Assembly: GCA_913040905.1 (NCBI GenBank)
Contig: CAJWIC010000007.1
Coordinates: 1-18,362 of the forward strand
Reading direction: 5' to 3'
DNA length: 18,362 bases
From: an uncultured Synechococcus sp.
GTDB taxonomy: Bacteria > Cyanobacteriota > Cyanobacteriia > PCC-6307 > Cyanobiaceae
Shown: positions 7,045-13,381 of the stretch, in pieces
Position numbering within the stretch: position 1 is the stretch's first letter
How the letters are laid out: each line of letters opens with the position of its first letter
Translations under genes and position numbers: made by a program
The notes under the pieces: model-generated
Seen by the model: only the letters and a program-made list of their open reading frames with translations
What the model was told of the DNA's origin: nothing
Databases searched by the model: none

Positions 7045-7857
7045 ATGGTCTGGCCCTGGCGCCGCAAATCACGTCGTCGCATGGCACGAATCGTGGTGGA
7101 TGGTCCGATCACCGGCAGCACCCGACAACGGGTGCTCAAGGCACTCCGTGATGTGGAAGAGAGGGAATTCCCCGCTCTGCTCCTGCGGATCGACAGCCCC
7201 GGAGGAACAGTTGGCGACAGCCAGGAGATCCATTCAGCACTGTTACGCCTGCGGGCCAAGGGGTGCCGTGTGGTGGCCAGCTTCGGCAATATCTCCGCCT
7301 CCGGTGGGGTCTACATCGGCGTGGCAGCGGAATCGATCGTGGCCAACCCCGGCACGATCACCGGCTCGATCGGAGTCATCCTGCGCGGCAATGACCTGTC
7401 ACGGGTCTTCGAACGGATCGGCATCCGTTTCGACACCGTCAAGAGTGGGGTCTACAAAGACATCCTTTCCCCTGATCGCCCCCTCAGCCCAGAGGAGCGC
7501 GCTCTGCTTCAGGAACTGATCGACAGCAGCTATGGCCAGTTCGTTCGTGTGGTCGCAGAAGGGCGGTCGATGACCGAGGAGGCGGTCCGAGGCTTTGCCG
7601 ACGGCCGCGTTTTCAGCGGTGAACAGGCGAAGACCCTGGGTCTGGTGGATGAACTTGGCGATGAGGATCACGCCCGACGCCTCGCCGCACGGCTGGCAGA
7701 CCTTGATGAACAGACAACGCGTCCGGTCACCCTGGGACGGACCCGCAAGACGTTGATGAATCTGCTGCCGGGCTCCCAGCTGATCGCGTTGTTGCAGCAG
7801 CGCCTGAGTCTCGAGCTGATGGGCAGTGGTCAGGTGCTCTGGCTGTACCGCCCATGA
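7045..7857 (+). CDS. sppA: SppA-type serine protease (S49), short form
   Basis: A 270-residue S49 peptidase of the short, single-domain SppA type, which cuts remnant signal peptides or other membrane-associated peptides with a Ser-Lys dyad. LLLRIDSPGGTV (46-56) is the family's oxyanion region. The nucleophile is S86 in NISASGGVYI and the general base should be K138 in KSGVYKDILSP. No N-terminal transmembrane anchor is seen: the protein begins with a tryptophan- and arginine-rich stretch (MVWPWRRKSRRR), and only a mildly hydrophobic tail exists near 238-268. Start at 7045 is a judgement; an ATG at 7006 is also in frame and adds 13 residues. Synechocystis has two SppA proteins linked to light acclimation, and this one may match its shorter form. 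It shares an ATGA overlap with aroH. Confidence 0.9.
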   Translation: MVWPWRRKSRRRMARIVVDGPITGSTRQRVLKALRDVEEREFPALLLRIDSPGGTVGDSQEIHSALLRLRAKGCRVVASFGNISASGGVYIGVAAESIVANPGTITGSIGVILRGNDLSRVFERIGIRFDTVKSGVYKDILSPDRPLSPEERALLQELIDSSYGQFVRVVAEGRSMTEEAVRGFADGRVFSGEQAKTLGLVDELGDEDHARRLAARLADLDEQTTRPVTLGRTRKTLMNLLPGSQLIALLQQRLSLELMGSGQVLWLYRP

Positions 7858-8237
7858 ACGAAGCTCCACTTCGCCTGGTGGGTCTGCGAGGGGCCACCAC
7901 CTGTCCGGCCAACACCGCGACGGACATCCGCCATGCGGTCGGTGAACTGATCGATGCCCTGGTCAGCCGCAACGGGATCAAACCCAGGGACATTGTGTCT
8001 GTGACGTTTTCCGTCACCGCCGATCTCGATGCCTGTTTTCCCGCCGCCGAAGCGCGCCAGCGTGAAGGTTGGGACAGCGTGGCCCTGCTGGATTGTCAAC
8101 AGATGTCCGTCCAGGGCGACCTTTGTCGCTGCATCCGCGTCCTGGCTCATGTCTGGTTGCCGCCAGACCAGACGCCGCAACACCCCTACCTCGGTGAGGC
8201 CAGTCAGCTGCGACCAGACCGATCTGGTCACAACTGA
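7854..8237 (+). CDS. aroH: Chorismate mutase, AroH type
   Basis: A 127-residue trimeric-barrel chorismate mutase of the Bacillus subtilis AroH class, converting chorismate to prephenate toward phenylalanine and tyrosine. LRGATT (11-16) carries the conserved arginine R12 (R7 in B. subtilis). CIRVL contains R95 (R90), HPYL contains Y112 (Y108), and LRPD contains R120 (R116). Aligning from memory through W73 and M84 without gaps, the B. subtilis catalytic glutamate E78 becomes Q83 and C75 becomes D80 in DCQQM. The protein starts four bases before the end of sppA (ATGA overlap), so the two are probably co-transcribed and coupled. The last codons form one arm of a perfect inverted repeat (8212-8229). 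The family call is firm; the effect of the substituted residue is not known to me. Confidence 0.93.
   Translation: MNEAPLRLVGLRGATTCPANTATDIRHAVGELIDALVSRNGIKPRDIVSVTFSVTADLDACFPAAEARQREGWDSVALLDCQQMSVQGDLCRCIRVLAHVWLPPDQTPQHPYLGEASQLRPDRSGHN
8151..8229. repeat. Two interlocking inverted repeats at the 3' end of aroH
   Basis: GTCTGGT (8151-8157) pairs perfectly with ACCAGAC (8167-8173) across a 9-base loop. GACCAGA (8212-8218) pairs perfectly with TCTGGTC (8223-8229) across a CCGA tetraloop. Because the arms share one sequence, segment 8166-8172 could instead pair with 8223-8229, and 8151-8157 with 8213-8219. The second hairpin ends eight bases before the aroH stop codon is complete. No T-tract follows, so this is not a standard intrinsic terminator. 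Confidence 0.6.
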
Positions 8238-8309
8238 CAGCTCAGCGGCCGGCCCAGAGACCACCCTTCCCGCCTTGGGTCTCAGGAGAATTTCAACAAC
8301 TAAGTCTTC

Positions 8310-8882
8310 ATGATGAAAACGTCCTTTCTGCGACAGGTGCTGACCGTCGGCACAGCAGCGGTACTGACTACCGCCAGCCAGGCGTTGCTTCCTCCCACCG
8401 CCAAGGCGCAGGGAGGGACACCCGGTCTGATGGAATTCCGCTGGGACAGCGATCGCAACTACCGAAAGCTGTACTACTTCCAGACCTCATCCATCGAGAA
8501 CAATCGTTCCGAGTGGTACCTGCATCTGAGAGCCAAGGACCGCAAGACGTCGTTCATGAAATTGACGGTGACAGTGCCGGACTACTTCGACGCGAAGCTG
8601 CGCCCCGAGCGAATGGCCCTTTGTCGGACCTCCGCCGGCAGCATGACGAGCCGCACCCGTTGCCTTGAAGAAGTGCCCGCCACGATCGAGGTCAACAAGA
8701 CCCAGACCGCCATTGAGGTTTACCCCGACACACCTGTTTCTGTTGAGGGTGATTACTCGCTGCGGATCAAGCTGTTCAATCCCCAGGGACAGCGGATGTA
8801 TCAGCTGAATGCCCTGATCCAGGCCCCCGGAGATGTACCGATGTCCGGCTACGTCGGCAGCTGGCTGATCGATATGGACTGA
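8310..8882 (+). CDS. DUF2808 exported protein
   Basis: A 190-residue protein with a clear signal peptide: a positive N-terminus (MMKTSFLRQ), a hydrophobic core (about 10-28) and a likely signal peptidase I site after AKA at residue 33. The mature part, about 157 residues, is predicted to be beta-rich, with patterns such as KLTVTVPDYF and DYSLRIKLFNP. These resemble DUF2808, a family known almost only from cyanobacteria and of unknown function. Two cysteines, C105 and C118, could form a disulfide outside the cytoplasm. Start is ATG at 8310 (or the next codon); an in-frame TAA lies a few codons upstream. A purine run AGGAG at 8284-8288 is too far to be the ribosome site. A 72-base gap after aroH holds a 6-bp inverted repeat (8257-8262 with 8278-8283). 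Confidence 0.85.
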   Translation: MMKTSFLRQVLTVGTAAVLTTASQALLPPTAKAQGGTPGLMEFRWDSDRNYRKLYYFQTSSIENNRSEWYLHLRAKDRKTSFMKLTVTVPDYFDAKLRPERMALCRTSAGSMTSRTRCLEEVPATIEVNKTQTAIEVYPDTPVSVEGDYSLRIKLFNPQGQRMYQLNALIQAPGDVPMSGYVGSWLIDMD

Positions 8883-8928
8883 CTGATAAATTTGTCAGTT
8901 CTGATCGGCCGGACGCCAAACAACAGTC

Positions 8929-9066
8929 ATGACCAAGCGCACCCTGGGTGGAACCAGCCGCAAGCGGAAGCGTGTTTCCGGTTTCCGCGTTCGCATGCGT
9001 TCCCACACCGGCCGTCGTGTAATCCGCACCCGTCGCAAGCGGGGACGGTCCCGCCTTGCCGTCTGA
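8929..9066 (+). CDS. rpmH: Ribosomal protein L34 (bL34)
   Basis: A 45-residue, very basic protein of the large ribosomal subunit, of the length normal for bL34. It begins [20 protein letters not shown], continues with [19 protein letters not shown] and ends SRLAV; the FRxRMRxxTGRxVxxxRRxxGR pattern is diagnostic. It opens the gene run that continues with rnpA and yidC, the order found in most bacteria. The 46 bases before it hold the only AT-rich patch nearby (8886-8893), which could be a promoter -10. That patch lies inside an inverted repeat, ACTGAC (8878-8883) with GTCAGT (8894-8899). It is too short to appear in many gene predictions. Confidence 0.97.
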   Translation: MTKRTLGGTSRKRKRVSGFRVRMRSHTGRRVIRTRRKRGRSRLAV

Positions 9067-9105
9067 TCGACTGAACGCTCTGCTCACTCGACAACGCCAG
9101 AGTTG

Positions 9106-9492
9106 ATGGCACTTCCAGCCTCCATGCGCTTGAGGGGGCACCGTTGCTTCAACAGGCTGCATCGATCCGGTCGCCGTCATCACGGCGACTGGATGGTTCT
9201 GCGGGTGATCTCGGAAGACCCACGCCTGCTACGGCCGGAGTTGCGGCGACATCCGACGCGCTGCTGCCGCTGCGCCTTGGTGATCAGCAGCAAGGTGAGC
9301 AAGCGAGCTGTGCGCAGGAACCGCCTGCGACGCCTGTTGCACCATCACCTCCGTCAGCAGCTCGAACACCGGGAAGACCTGGCGGGCCGGTGGGTGCTGA
9401 TCAGTCTTCGCCCGGAAGCGTCGCAAGCCGATCCATCACAGTTGCTCGAAGAATGCGACAGTCTTCTCAATTGCGCAGGCCTGGGCCAATGA
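9106..9492 (+). CDS. rnpA: RNase P protein component
   Basis: A 128-residue basic protein that joins the RNase P RNA to mature the 5' ends of tRNAs. The signature KVSKRAVRRNRLRRLL (about 67-82) is the family's RNR motif that contacts RNA. MRLRGHRCFNRLHRSGRRHHG near the N-terminus matches the usual first helix and strand. The ATG at 9106 is chosen; an adjacent TTG (9103) and a later ATG (9124) are also possible. It lies 39 bases after rpmH and shares an ATGA overlap with the PH-domain gene, so translation of the two is probably coupled. Confidence 0.95.
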   Translation: MALPASMRLRGHRCFNRLHRSGRRHHGDWMVLRVISEDPRLLRPELRRHPTRCCRCALVISSKVSKRAVRRNRLRRLLHHHLRQQLEHREDLAGRWVLISLRPEASQADPSQLLEECDSLLNCAGLGQ

Positions 9493-9896
9493 CCAGCATC
9501 CAAGAGGACGTTCACTACGACGGTGGCCCGGCCAGGGGTGATCTGATCTTCAATCTCCTATTGGGTGTCACGTTGATCGGATTGCCGTTCGCGATCGGAG
9601 CGATTGTCCGCGCCGTCTGGCTGCGATTCCGCATCACCAGTCGGCGCATCTCCGTCACCGGCGGGTGGATGGGCAAGGAGAAGACTCAGGTGGTCTATTC
9701 CCAGATCAAGGAGGTCCGCAGCGTTTCTCGGGGCTTCGGCGCCTGGGGCGACATGGTGCTCGTGCTGAGTGACGGCGCACGTTTGGAGATGCGTTCGGTG
9801 CCGAATTTCCGACAAACCGAGGAGTACATCCTCGAGCGCATTGCTGCGCGCTCATCCGCACCTGCCGACAAGGCGGTCGAAGGATTCGCCGCCTAA
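9489..9896 (+). CDS. Membrane-anchored bacterial PH-domain protein
   Basis: A 135-residue protein with an N-terminal hydrophobic region (about 19-45, [19 protein letters not shown]) followed by a bacterial pleckstrin-homology domain of the DUF304/bPH type (about 46-120). The domain is recognisable from the strand pattern [20 protein letters not shown], then [18 protein letters not shown] and [12 protein letters not shown] charged, alanine-rich tail follows. The gene occupies the place between rnpA and yidC that yidD holds in many bacteria; the same rnpA - small protein - yidC order exists in Synechocystis (slr1469-slr1471), from memory. The start is fixed by the ATGA overlap with rnpA. A role near YidC or membrane insertion is only suggested by position. 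Confidence 0.85.
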   Translation: MTSIQEDVHYDGGPARGDLIFNLLLGVTLIGLPFAIGAIVRAVWLRFRITSRRISVTGGWMGKEKTQVVYSQIKEVRSVSRGFGAWGDMVLVLSDGARLEMRSVPNFRQTEEYILERIAARSSAPADKAVEGFAA

Positions 9897-9951
9897 ATCA
9901 GCTGTTCGTGCACACTGGCACCACAACGTCACCAACTACGGGTTCTTCAAC

Positions 9952-11094
9952 GTGATCGGGTACATCTCCGACAACCTGCTGATCCCGATCCTGGATTTCT
10001 TCTACGGATTGGTTCCCAGTTATGGCCTGGCGATCGTGGCTCTCACGATCGTGATCCGCGTCGCTCTCTATCCCCTCAGCGCTGGATCGATCCGAAGCGC
10101 TCGGCGCATGCGCATCGCCCAGCCTGTGATCCAGAAACGGCAGGCTGAAATCAAGAGCCGCTACGCCAACAACCTGCAGAAGCAGCAGGAGGAACTTGGC
10201 AAGGTGATGAAGGAGTTCGGCAGTCCCCTGGCCGGATGTCTGCCATTGCTGGTGCAGATGCCAATTCTGTTTGCCCTGTTCGCCACGCTGCGGGGATCAC
10301 CGTTCGCAGACGTTCCGTACACGATCAACCTCAAAGTTCTGCCCGCCGATCAGATCGCGGCTGTTGAACCGAAGCCGTTCAACAGTGCAAGCCATTCGAT
10401 CTTCATCGCTGAAACCGATCACGTTCCTGTGATCGCAAGCCTCCCCCGCGGCACCAAGCTCGGCGTGGGCGACAGCGCAACGGTGAATCTCCATACCAAG
10501 GACGGCAGAGGGTTTGATGACGTGCTCACGGCCGTCGACAACCCCTCGAGATTTTCCCCCAACTGGTCCATCACCAAGGGCGATGACGTGGTGAGTGTCA
10601 GCGATAACGGCACCATCACCGCCCTGGCCGCTGGCGACGCCACTGTGGAAGCCAAGATTCCAGGACTGGCTGCCCGCAGCGGTTTCCTGTTCATCAAGGC
10701 TCTGGGCCAGGTGGGTTTCTACGCCGACGGAGAGATCAACTGGGATATCGCCATCCTCGTTGGAGGCTTCGGACTCACCCTGTTCCTGTCTCAGTTGCTT
10801 TCAGGGATGGGCATGCCAGCCAACCCTCAGCAGGCCACTGCCAACAAGATCACCCCCGTGATGATCACGGGAATGTTCCTGTTCTTCCCGCTTCCAGCCG
10901 GTGTTCTGCTTTACATGGTGATTGCCAACATCTTCCAGGCATTGCAGACCTTCCTGCTCACCCGAGAAGCGTTGCCAGACAATCTTCAGAAGATTCTGGA
11001 TCAGCAGATGACCCAGCAGACAGTGGCCGCGACGGCCACCTCGGTGAGCTCTGGCGATTCACGACTTCCCTTTGAACCCAAAGGCGGCAAATGA
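9952..11094 (+). CDS. yidC: YidC/Oxa1/Alb3 membrane protein insertase
   Basis: A 380-residue insertase that places proteins into plasma and thylakoid membranes, alone or with SecYEG. The first core helix (about 23-41) carries the conserved groove arginine R36. A charged cytoplasmic hairpin follows (43-90, with [20 protein letters not shown]), then helix 2 (about 94-113), helix 3 (263-284) and two more near 300-320 and 318-335. Between helices 2 and 3 is a 145-residue extra-cytoplasmic segment whose second half (about 165-237) looks like an Ig-like (Big2) domain, with [20 protein letters not shown]. The start is GTG at 9952; the frame is open back to 9769 but inside the PH-domain gene. It shares an ATGA overlap with the DUF177 gene. 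Confidence 0.95.
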   Translation: MIGYISDNLLIPILDFFYGLVPSYGLAIVALTIVIRVALYPLSAGSIRSARRMRIAQPVIQKRQAEIKSRYANNLQKQQEELGKVMKEFGSPLAGCLPLLVQMPILFALFATLRGSPFADVPYTINLKVLPADQIAAVEPKPFNSASHSIFIAETDHVPVIASLPRGTKLGVGDSATVNLHTKDGRGFDDVLTAVDNPSRFSPNWSITKGDDVVSVSDNGTITALAAGDATVEAKIPGLAARSGFLFIKALGQVGFYADGEINWDIAILVGGFGLTLFLSQLLSGMGMPANPQQATANKITPVMITGMFLFFPLPAGVLLYMVIANIFQALQTFLLTREALPDNLQKILDQQMTQQTVAATATSVSSGDSRLPFEPKGGK

Positions 11095-11609
11095 TTGAAG
11101 GCCTGGAGCCTGTTGCCCTTCAGGAACTCCGGGTGCTGGGTGCTCCCCGCCACTGGTCCGTGGAAGGACATCTCGATCAACTGCCGTCGTTGACCCCTGT
11201 GCGAGGTGAACTCCGTGCAGAACATCGCGGCAATGTGCTGATGGTGGAAGGAAAACTTTCCACCATCGTGACCCTGAGCTGTGACCGCTGCCTTGGCCAG
11301 TTCAACCACGAGCTCACCTGCACCAGCACCGAACTGATCTGGCTGGGTCAGGCGCCACCGACAGAAGACGATCTTCAGAACTCAGAGCACATCTCCGAGA
11401 TGGAGGGCTTGGTCGAATACCTGGATCCACGGGGGGATTTCGATCCCCAGCAATGGGTGTTCGAACAACTCAACCTCCAGCTGCCGGTGGTGAATCACTG
11501 TGGTGAACACTGTCCGGGACCCCGCATCAGTCCCGAAACGGTGGTCAGGGAATCGGCTGAGCCAATTGACCCCCGATGGGCTGCCTTGCGGGGTCTGCAA
11601 CAGCCATGA
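11091..11609 (+). CDS. YceD/DUF177 family protein
   Basis: A 172-residue acidic protein of the YceD/DUF177 family. Members are linked to 23S rRNA accumulation in plants and sit beside rpmF in many bacteria; the molecular job is unknown to me. The family's cysteine motif CDRCL gives C64 and C67, and a second pair C137 and C141 in NHCGEHCPG could complete a metal site. [26 protein letters not shown] matches the conserved stretch before the second pair. In this window it is coupled by ATGA overlaps to yidC upstream and the ycf46-like gene downstream rather than to rpmF, which is not present here. Confidence 0.87.
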   Translation: MIEGLEPVALQELRVLGAPRHWSVEGHLDQLPSLTPVRGELRAEHRGNVLMVEGKLSTIVTLSCDRCLGQFNHELTCTSTELIWLGQAPPTEDDLQNSEHISEMEGLVEYLDPRGDFDPQQWVFEQLNLQLPVVNHCGEHCPGPRISPETVVRESAEPIDPRWAALRGLQQP

Positions 11610-13099
11610 CCGCAAGCACCAGCTGGAGTGATCAGTTGGATCTGCTGATCCGGGCGAGAACGGCTCTGATCTGGATCCGCAGCAATGAGGAAGCGCGGGT
11701 GGAAGCGCTGTTGAAGCAGACAGCGACTCGTCTGCAACACCAACTGGCCTGCTGGGATTTCATCGACGGTCTTCAAGGCGTCCTGAACGTTGAGGGGCTG
11801 GGGAGTCGTCAGCCCATGGCGGTGCTGCAATGGCTACGGGACCTGGACAGCAGCAAGCCGACCCTCCTGCTGGTCAAAGACTTCCATCGCTTCTGCGATG
11901 ACCCCGGCATCGCCAGGATGCTGCGCAACCTTCAGCAAGCGCTGCGCAGCACGACCCACACATTGGTTCTCTGCAGCGGCAGCTGGTCACCTCCAACGGA
12001 TCTCGAGGAGGCTCTGACCCTTCTGGATCTCCCCCTGCCGGACAACGATGAGCTACGCGGCCTGCTGAAAACCATCAGCTTCAGCAGCGGCTCCCCCCTG
12101 GAGCCCACCGTGCTTGAAGAGCTCACCCGAGCCTGCAGCGGTCTCAGTGAACAGCGGGTCCGCCAGGTCGCGGCTCGCGCCCTGGCCCGTCGCGGCCAAC
12201 TTGGTGCGGCTGACCTGGAGGAGGTTCTCGAAGAAAAACGCCAGAGCATTGCTCGCAGTGAGGTGCTGGAGTTCTGCGTCACGGAGTCCGGTACGGAGGC
12301 GATTGGTGGCCTTGCGGCTCTCAAAGACTGGTTACAGCAGCGTCATCGTGCCTTTTCAGACGAAGCCCGTCGCTTCGGACTGCCCATGCCACGGGGTGTC
12401 CTGCTGGTCGGGCCGCAGGGGACCGGCAAATCCCTTACAGCCAAAGCGATTGCCCGCAGCTGGTCGATGCCCCTGCTTCGCCTGGATGTCGGTCGACTGT
12501 TCGCGGGGCTCGTCGGTGCCAGTGAAGCCCGCACCCGAGAAACGATCCAGCGAGCAGAAGCCATGGCTCCCTGTGTGCTCTGGATTGATGAGATCGACAA
12601 GGGTTTTGGCGGCGATGGCCGCAGCGACGGCGGCACGAGTCAGCGGGTGCTGGCCAGCGTGCTCACCTGGATGGCTGAAAAGCGATCGCCGGTGTTTGTT
12701 GTCGCCACGGCGAACGGTGTCGACCAGCTGCCACCCGAACTGCTGAGGAAGGGGCGCTTTGACGAGATCTTCCTGCTGGACCTTCCCTCCACGGAAGAGC
12801 GTCGCAGCATTCTCAGCCTGCACCTCAATCGACGACGTCCAGGGCTGCAGCTGCCACTGCAGACCGTGATCAGCCGATCTGATGGATTTTCAGGCGCTGA
12901 GCTGGAGCAGACCGTCATCGAAGCGATGCATCTGGCGTTCGCTGAAGGTCGGGAGCTGAATGAAACCGACCTGATCCGCGCTGCCTCCCAGCTGATCCCA
13001 CTGTCCCGAACGGCACGGGAACAGCTGGAGTCCCTTCAGGCATGGGCCTCCAGCGGCCGAGCCCGACCGGCCTCCATTGCGGGACGTAACGAAGCCTGA
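11606..13099 (+). CDS. ycf46: Ycf46-like AAA ATPase
   Basis: A 497-residue protein with one intact AAA module in its C-terminal half. It has Walker A GPQGTGKS (269-276, K275), Walker B VLWIDEID (324-331, D328/E329), sensor-1 N370 and the arginine-finger region RKGRFD (381-386). GFSGAELE (427-434) fits the small helical subdomain. The N-terminal half (about 11-215) resembles a second, degenerate AAA-like domain: it has an LLLVKDFHRF stretch but no Walker A. This two-part layout and the cyanobacterial context fit Ycf46, encoded in some algal plastids. Its Synechocystis relative has been linked to CO2 utilisation (recalled, not checked). The start at 11606 is fixed by the ATGA overlap with the DUF177 gene; an upstream start at 11576 would lie inside it. 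Confidence 0.87.
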   Translation: MTASTSWSDQLDLLIRARTALIWIRSNEEARVEALLKQTATRLQHQLACWDFIDGLQGVLNVEGLGSRQPMAVLQWLRDLDSSKPTLLLVKDFHRFCDDPGIARMLRNLQQALRSTTHTLVLCSGSWSPPTDLEEALTLLDLPLPDNDELRGLLKTISFSSGSPLEPTVLEELTRACSGLSEQRVRQVAARALARRGQLGAADLEEVLEEKRQSIARSEVLEFCVTESGTEAIGGLAALKDWLQQRHRAFSDEARRFGLPMPRGVLLVGPQGTGKSLTAKAIARSWSMPLLRLDVGRLFAGLVGASEARTRETIQRAEAMAPCVLWIDEIDKGFGGDGRSDGGTSQRVLASVLTWMAEKRSPVFVVATANGVDQLPPELLRKGRFDEIFLLDLPSTEERRSILSLHLNRRRPGLQLPLQTVISRSDGFSGAELEQTVIEAMHLAFAEGRELNETDLIRAASQLIPLSRTAREQLESLQAWASSGRARPASIAGRNEA

Positions 13100-13139
13100 C
13101 CCCACGTAACGAACGCGGCTTCGGGTGAAGACTTGGTTC

Positions 13140-13340
13140 ATGGCGATCCCTACGGTCCAGTCAATTGATTGCCCACCGTTGAATCGCCAGAACGACATCA
13201 CCTCTCAGCTCGCCGTGGCCTGCCTCGGGGCTGGTGTGATCACCACAGTTGCCGTGGCCCAGGGGCAGAACCCGATCACAGCACTCGGCATCACCGTGTT
13301 CTCAGCCGTTGCTGCCGTGATGCTCGGACAGGTTCTCTGA
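13140..13340 (+). CDS. Small two-helix membrane protein, unknown
   Basis: A 66-residue protein I do not recognise. After a polar N-terminus (MAIPTVQSIDCPPLNRQND) come two hydrophobic segments, about 28-46 (LAVACLGAGVITTVAVA) and 50-66, the second running to the C-terminus. A hairpin in the membrane is the simplest reading. The ATG at 13140 is chosen; GTG at 13125 would add five residues. It lies in the same direction between the ycf46-like gene and serS, 40 and 41 bases from each. Third-position GC is high, like its neighbours, which supports coding. Confidence 0.65.
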   Translation: MAIPTVQSIDCPPLNRQNDITSQLAVACLGAGVITTVAVAQGQNPITALGITVFSAVAAVMLGQVL

Positions 13341-13381
13341 TCGGCCTGCCATAGGCTGCCGGCTCCTCCTCTTCAGGATCC

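Noticed and set aside
8257..8283. GAGACC/GGTCTC inverted repeat between aroH and the DUF2808 gene as a terminator
   Set aside because: The stem is only 6 bp with a 15-base loop and is followed by no T-tract.
8878..8899. ACTGAC/GTCAGT inverted repeat before rpmH as a terminator
   Set aside because: The stem is short, the loop AT-rich, and no T-tract follows; it may equally be part of the rpmH promoter.
9769..9951. Upstream extension of yidC
   Set aside because: It lies over the PH-domain gene and has no hydrophobic helix or family match.
2407..12689. HIP1 octamers (GCGATCGC) at 2407-2414, 8449-8456 and 12682-12689
   Set aside because: Three copies in 18 kb are far fewer than in HIP1-rich cyanobacteria. 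All lie inside genes, and a few are expected by chance at this GC content.
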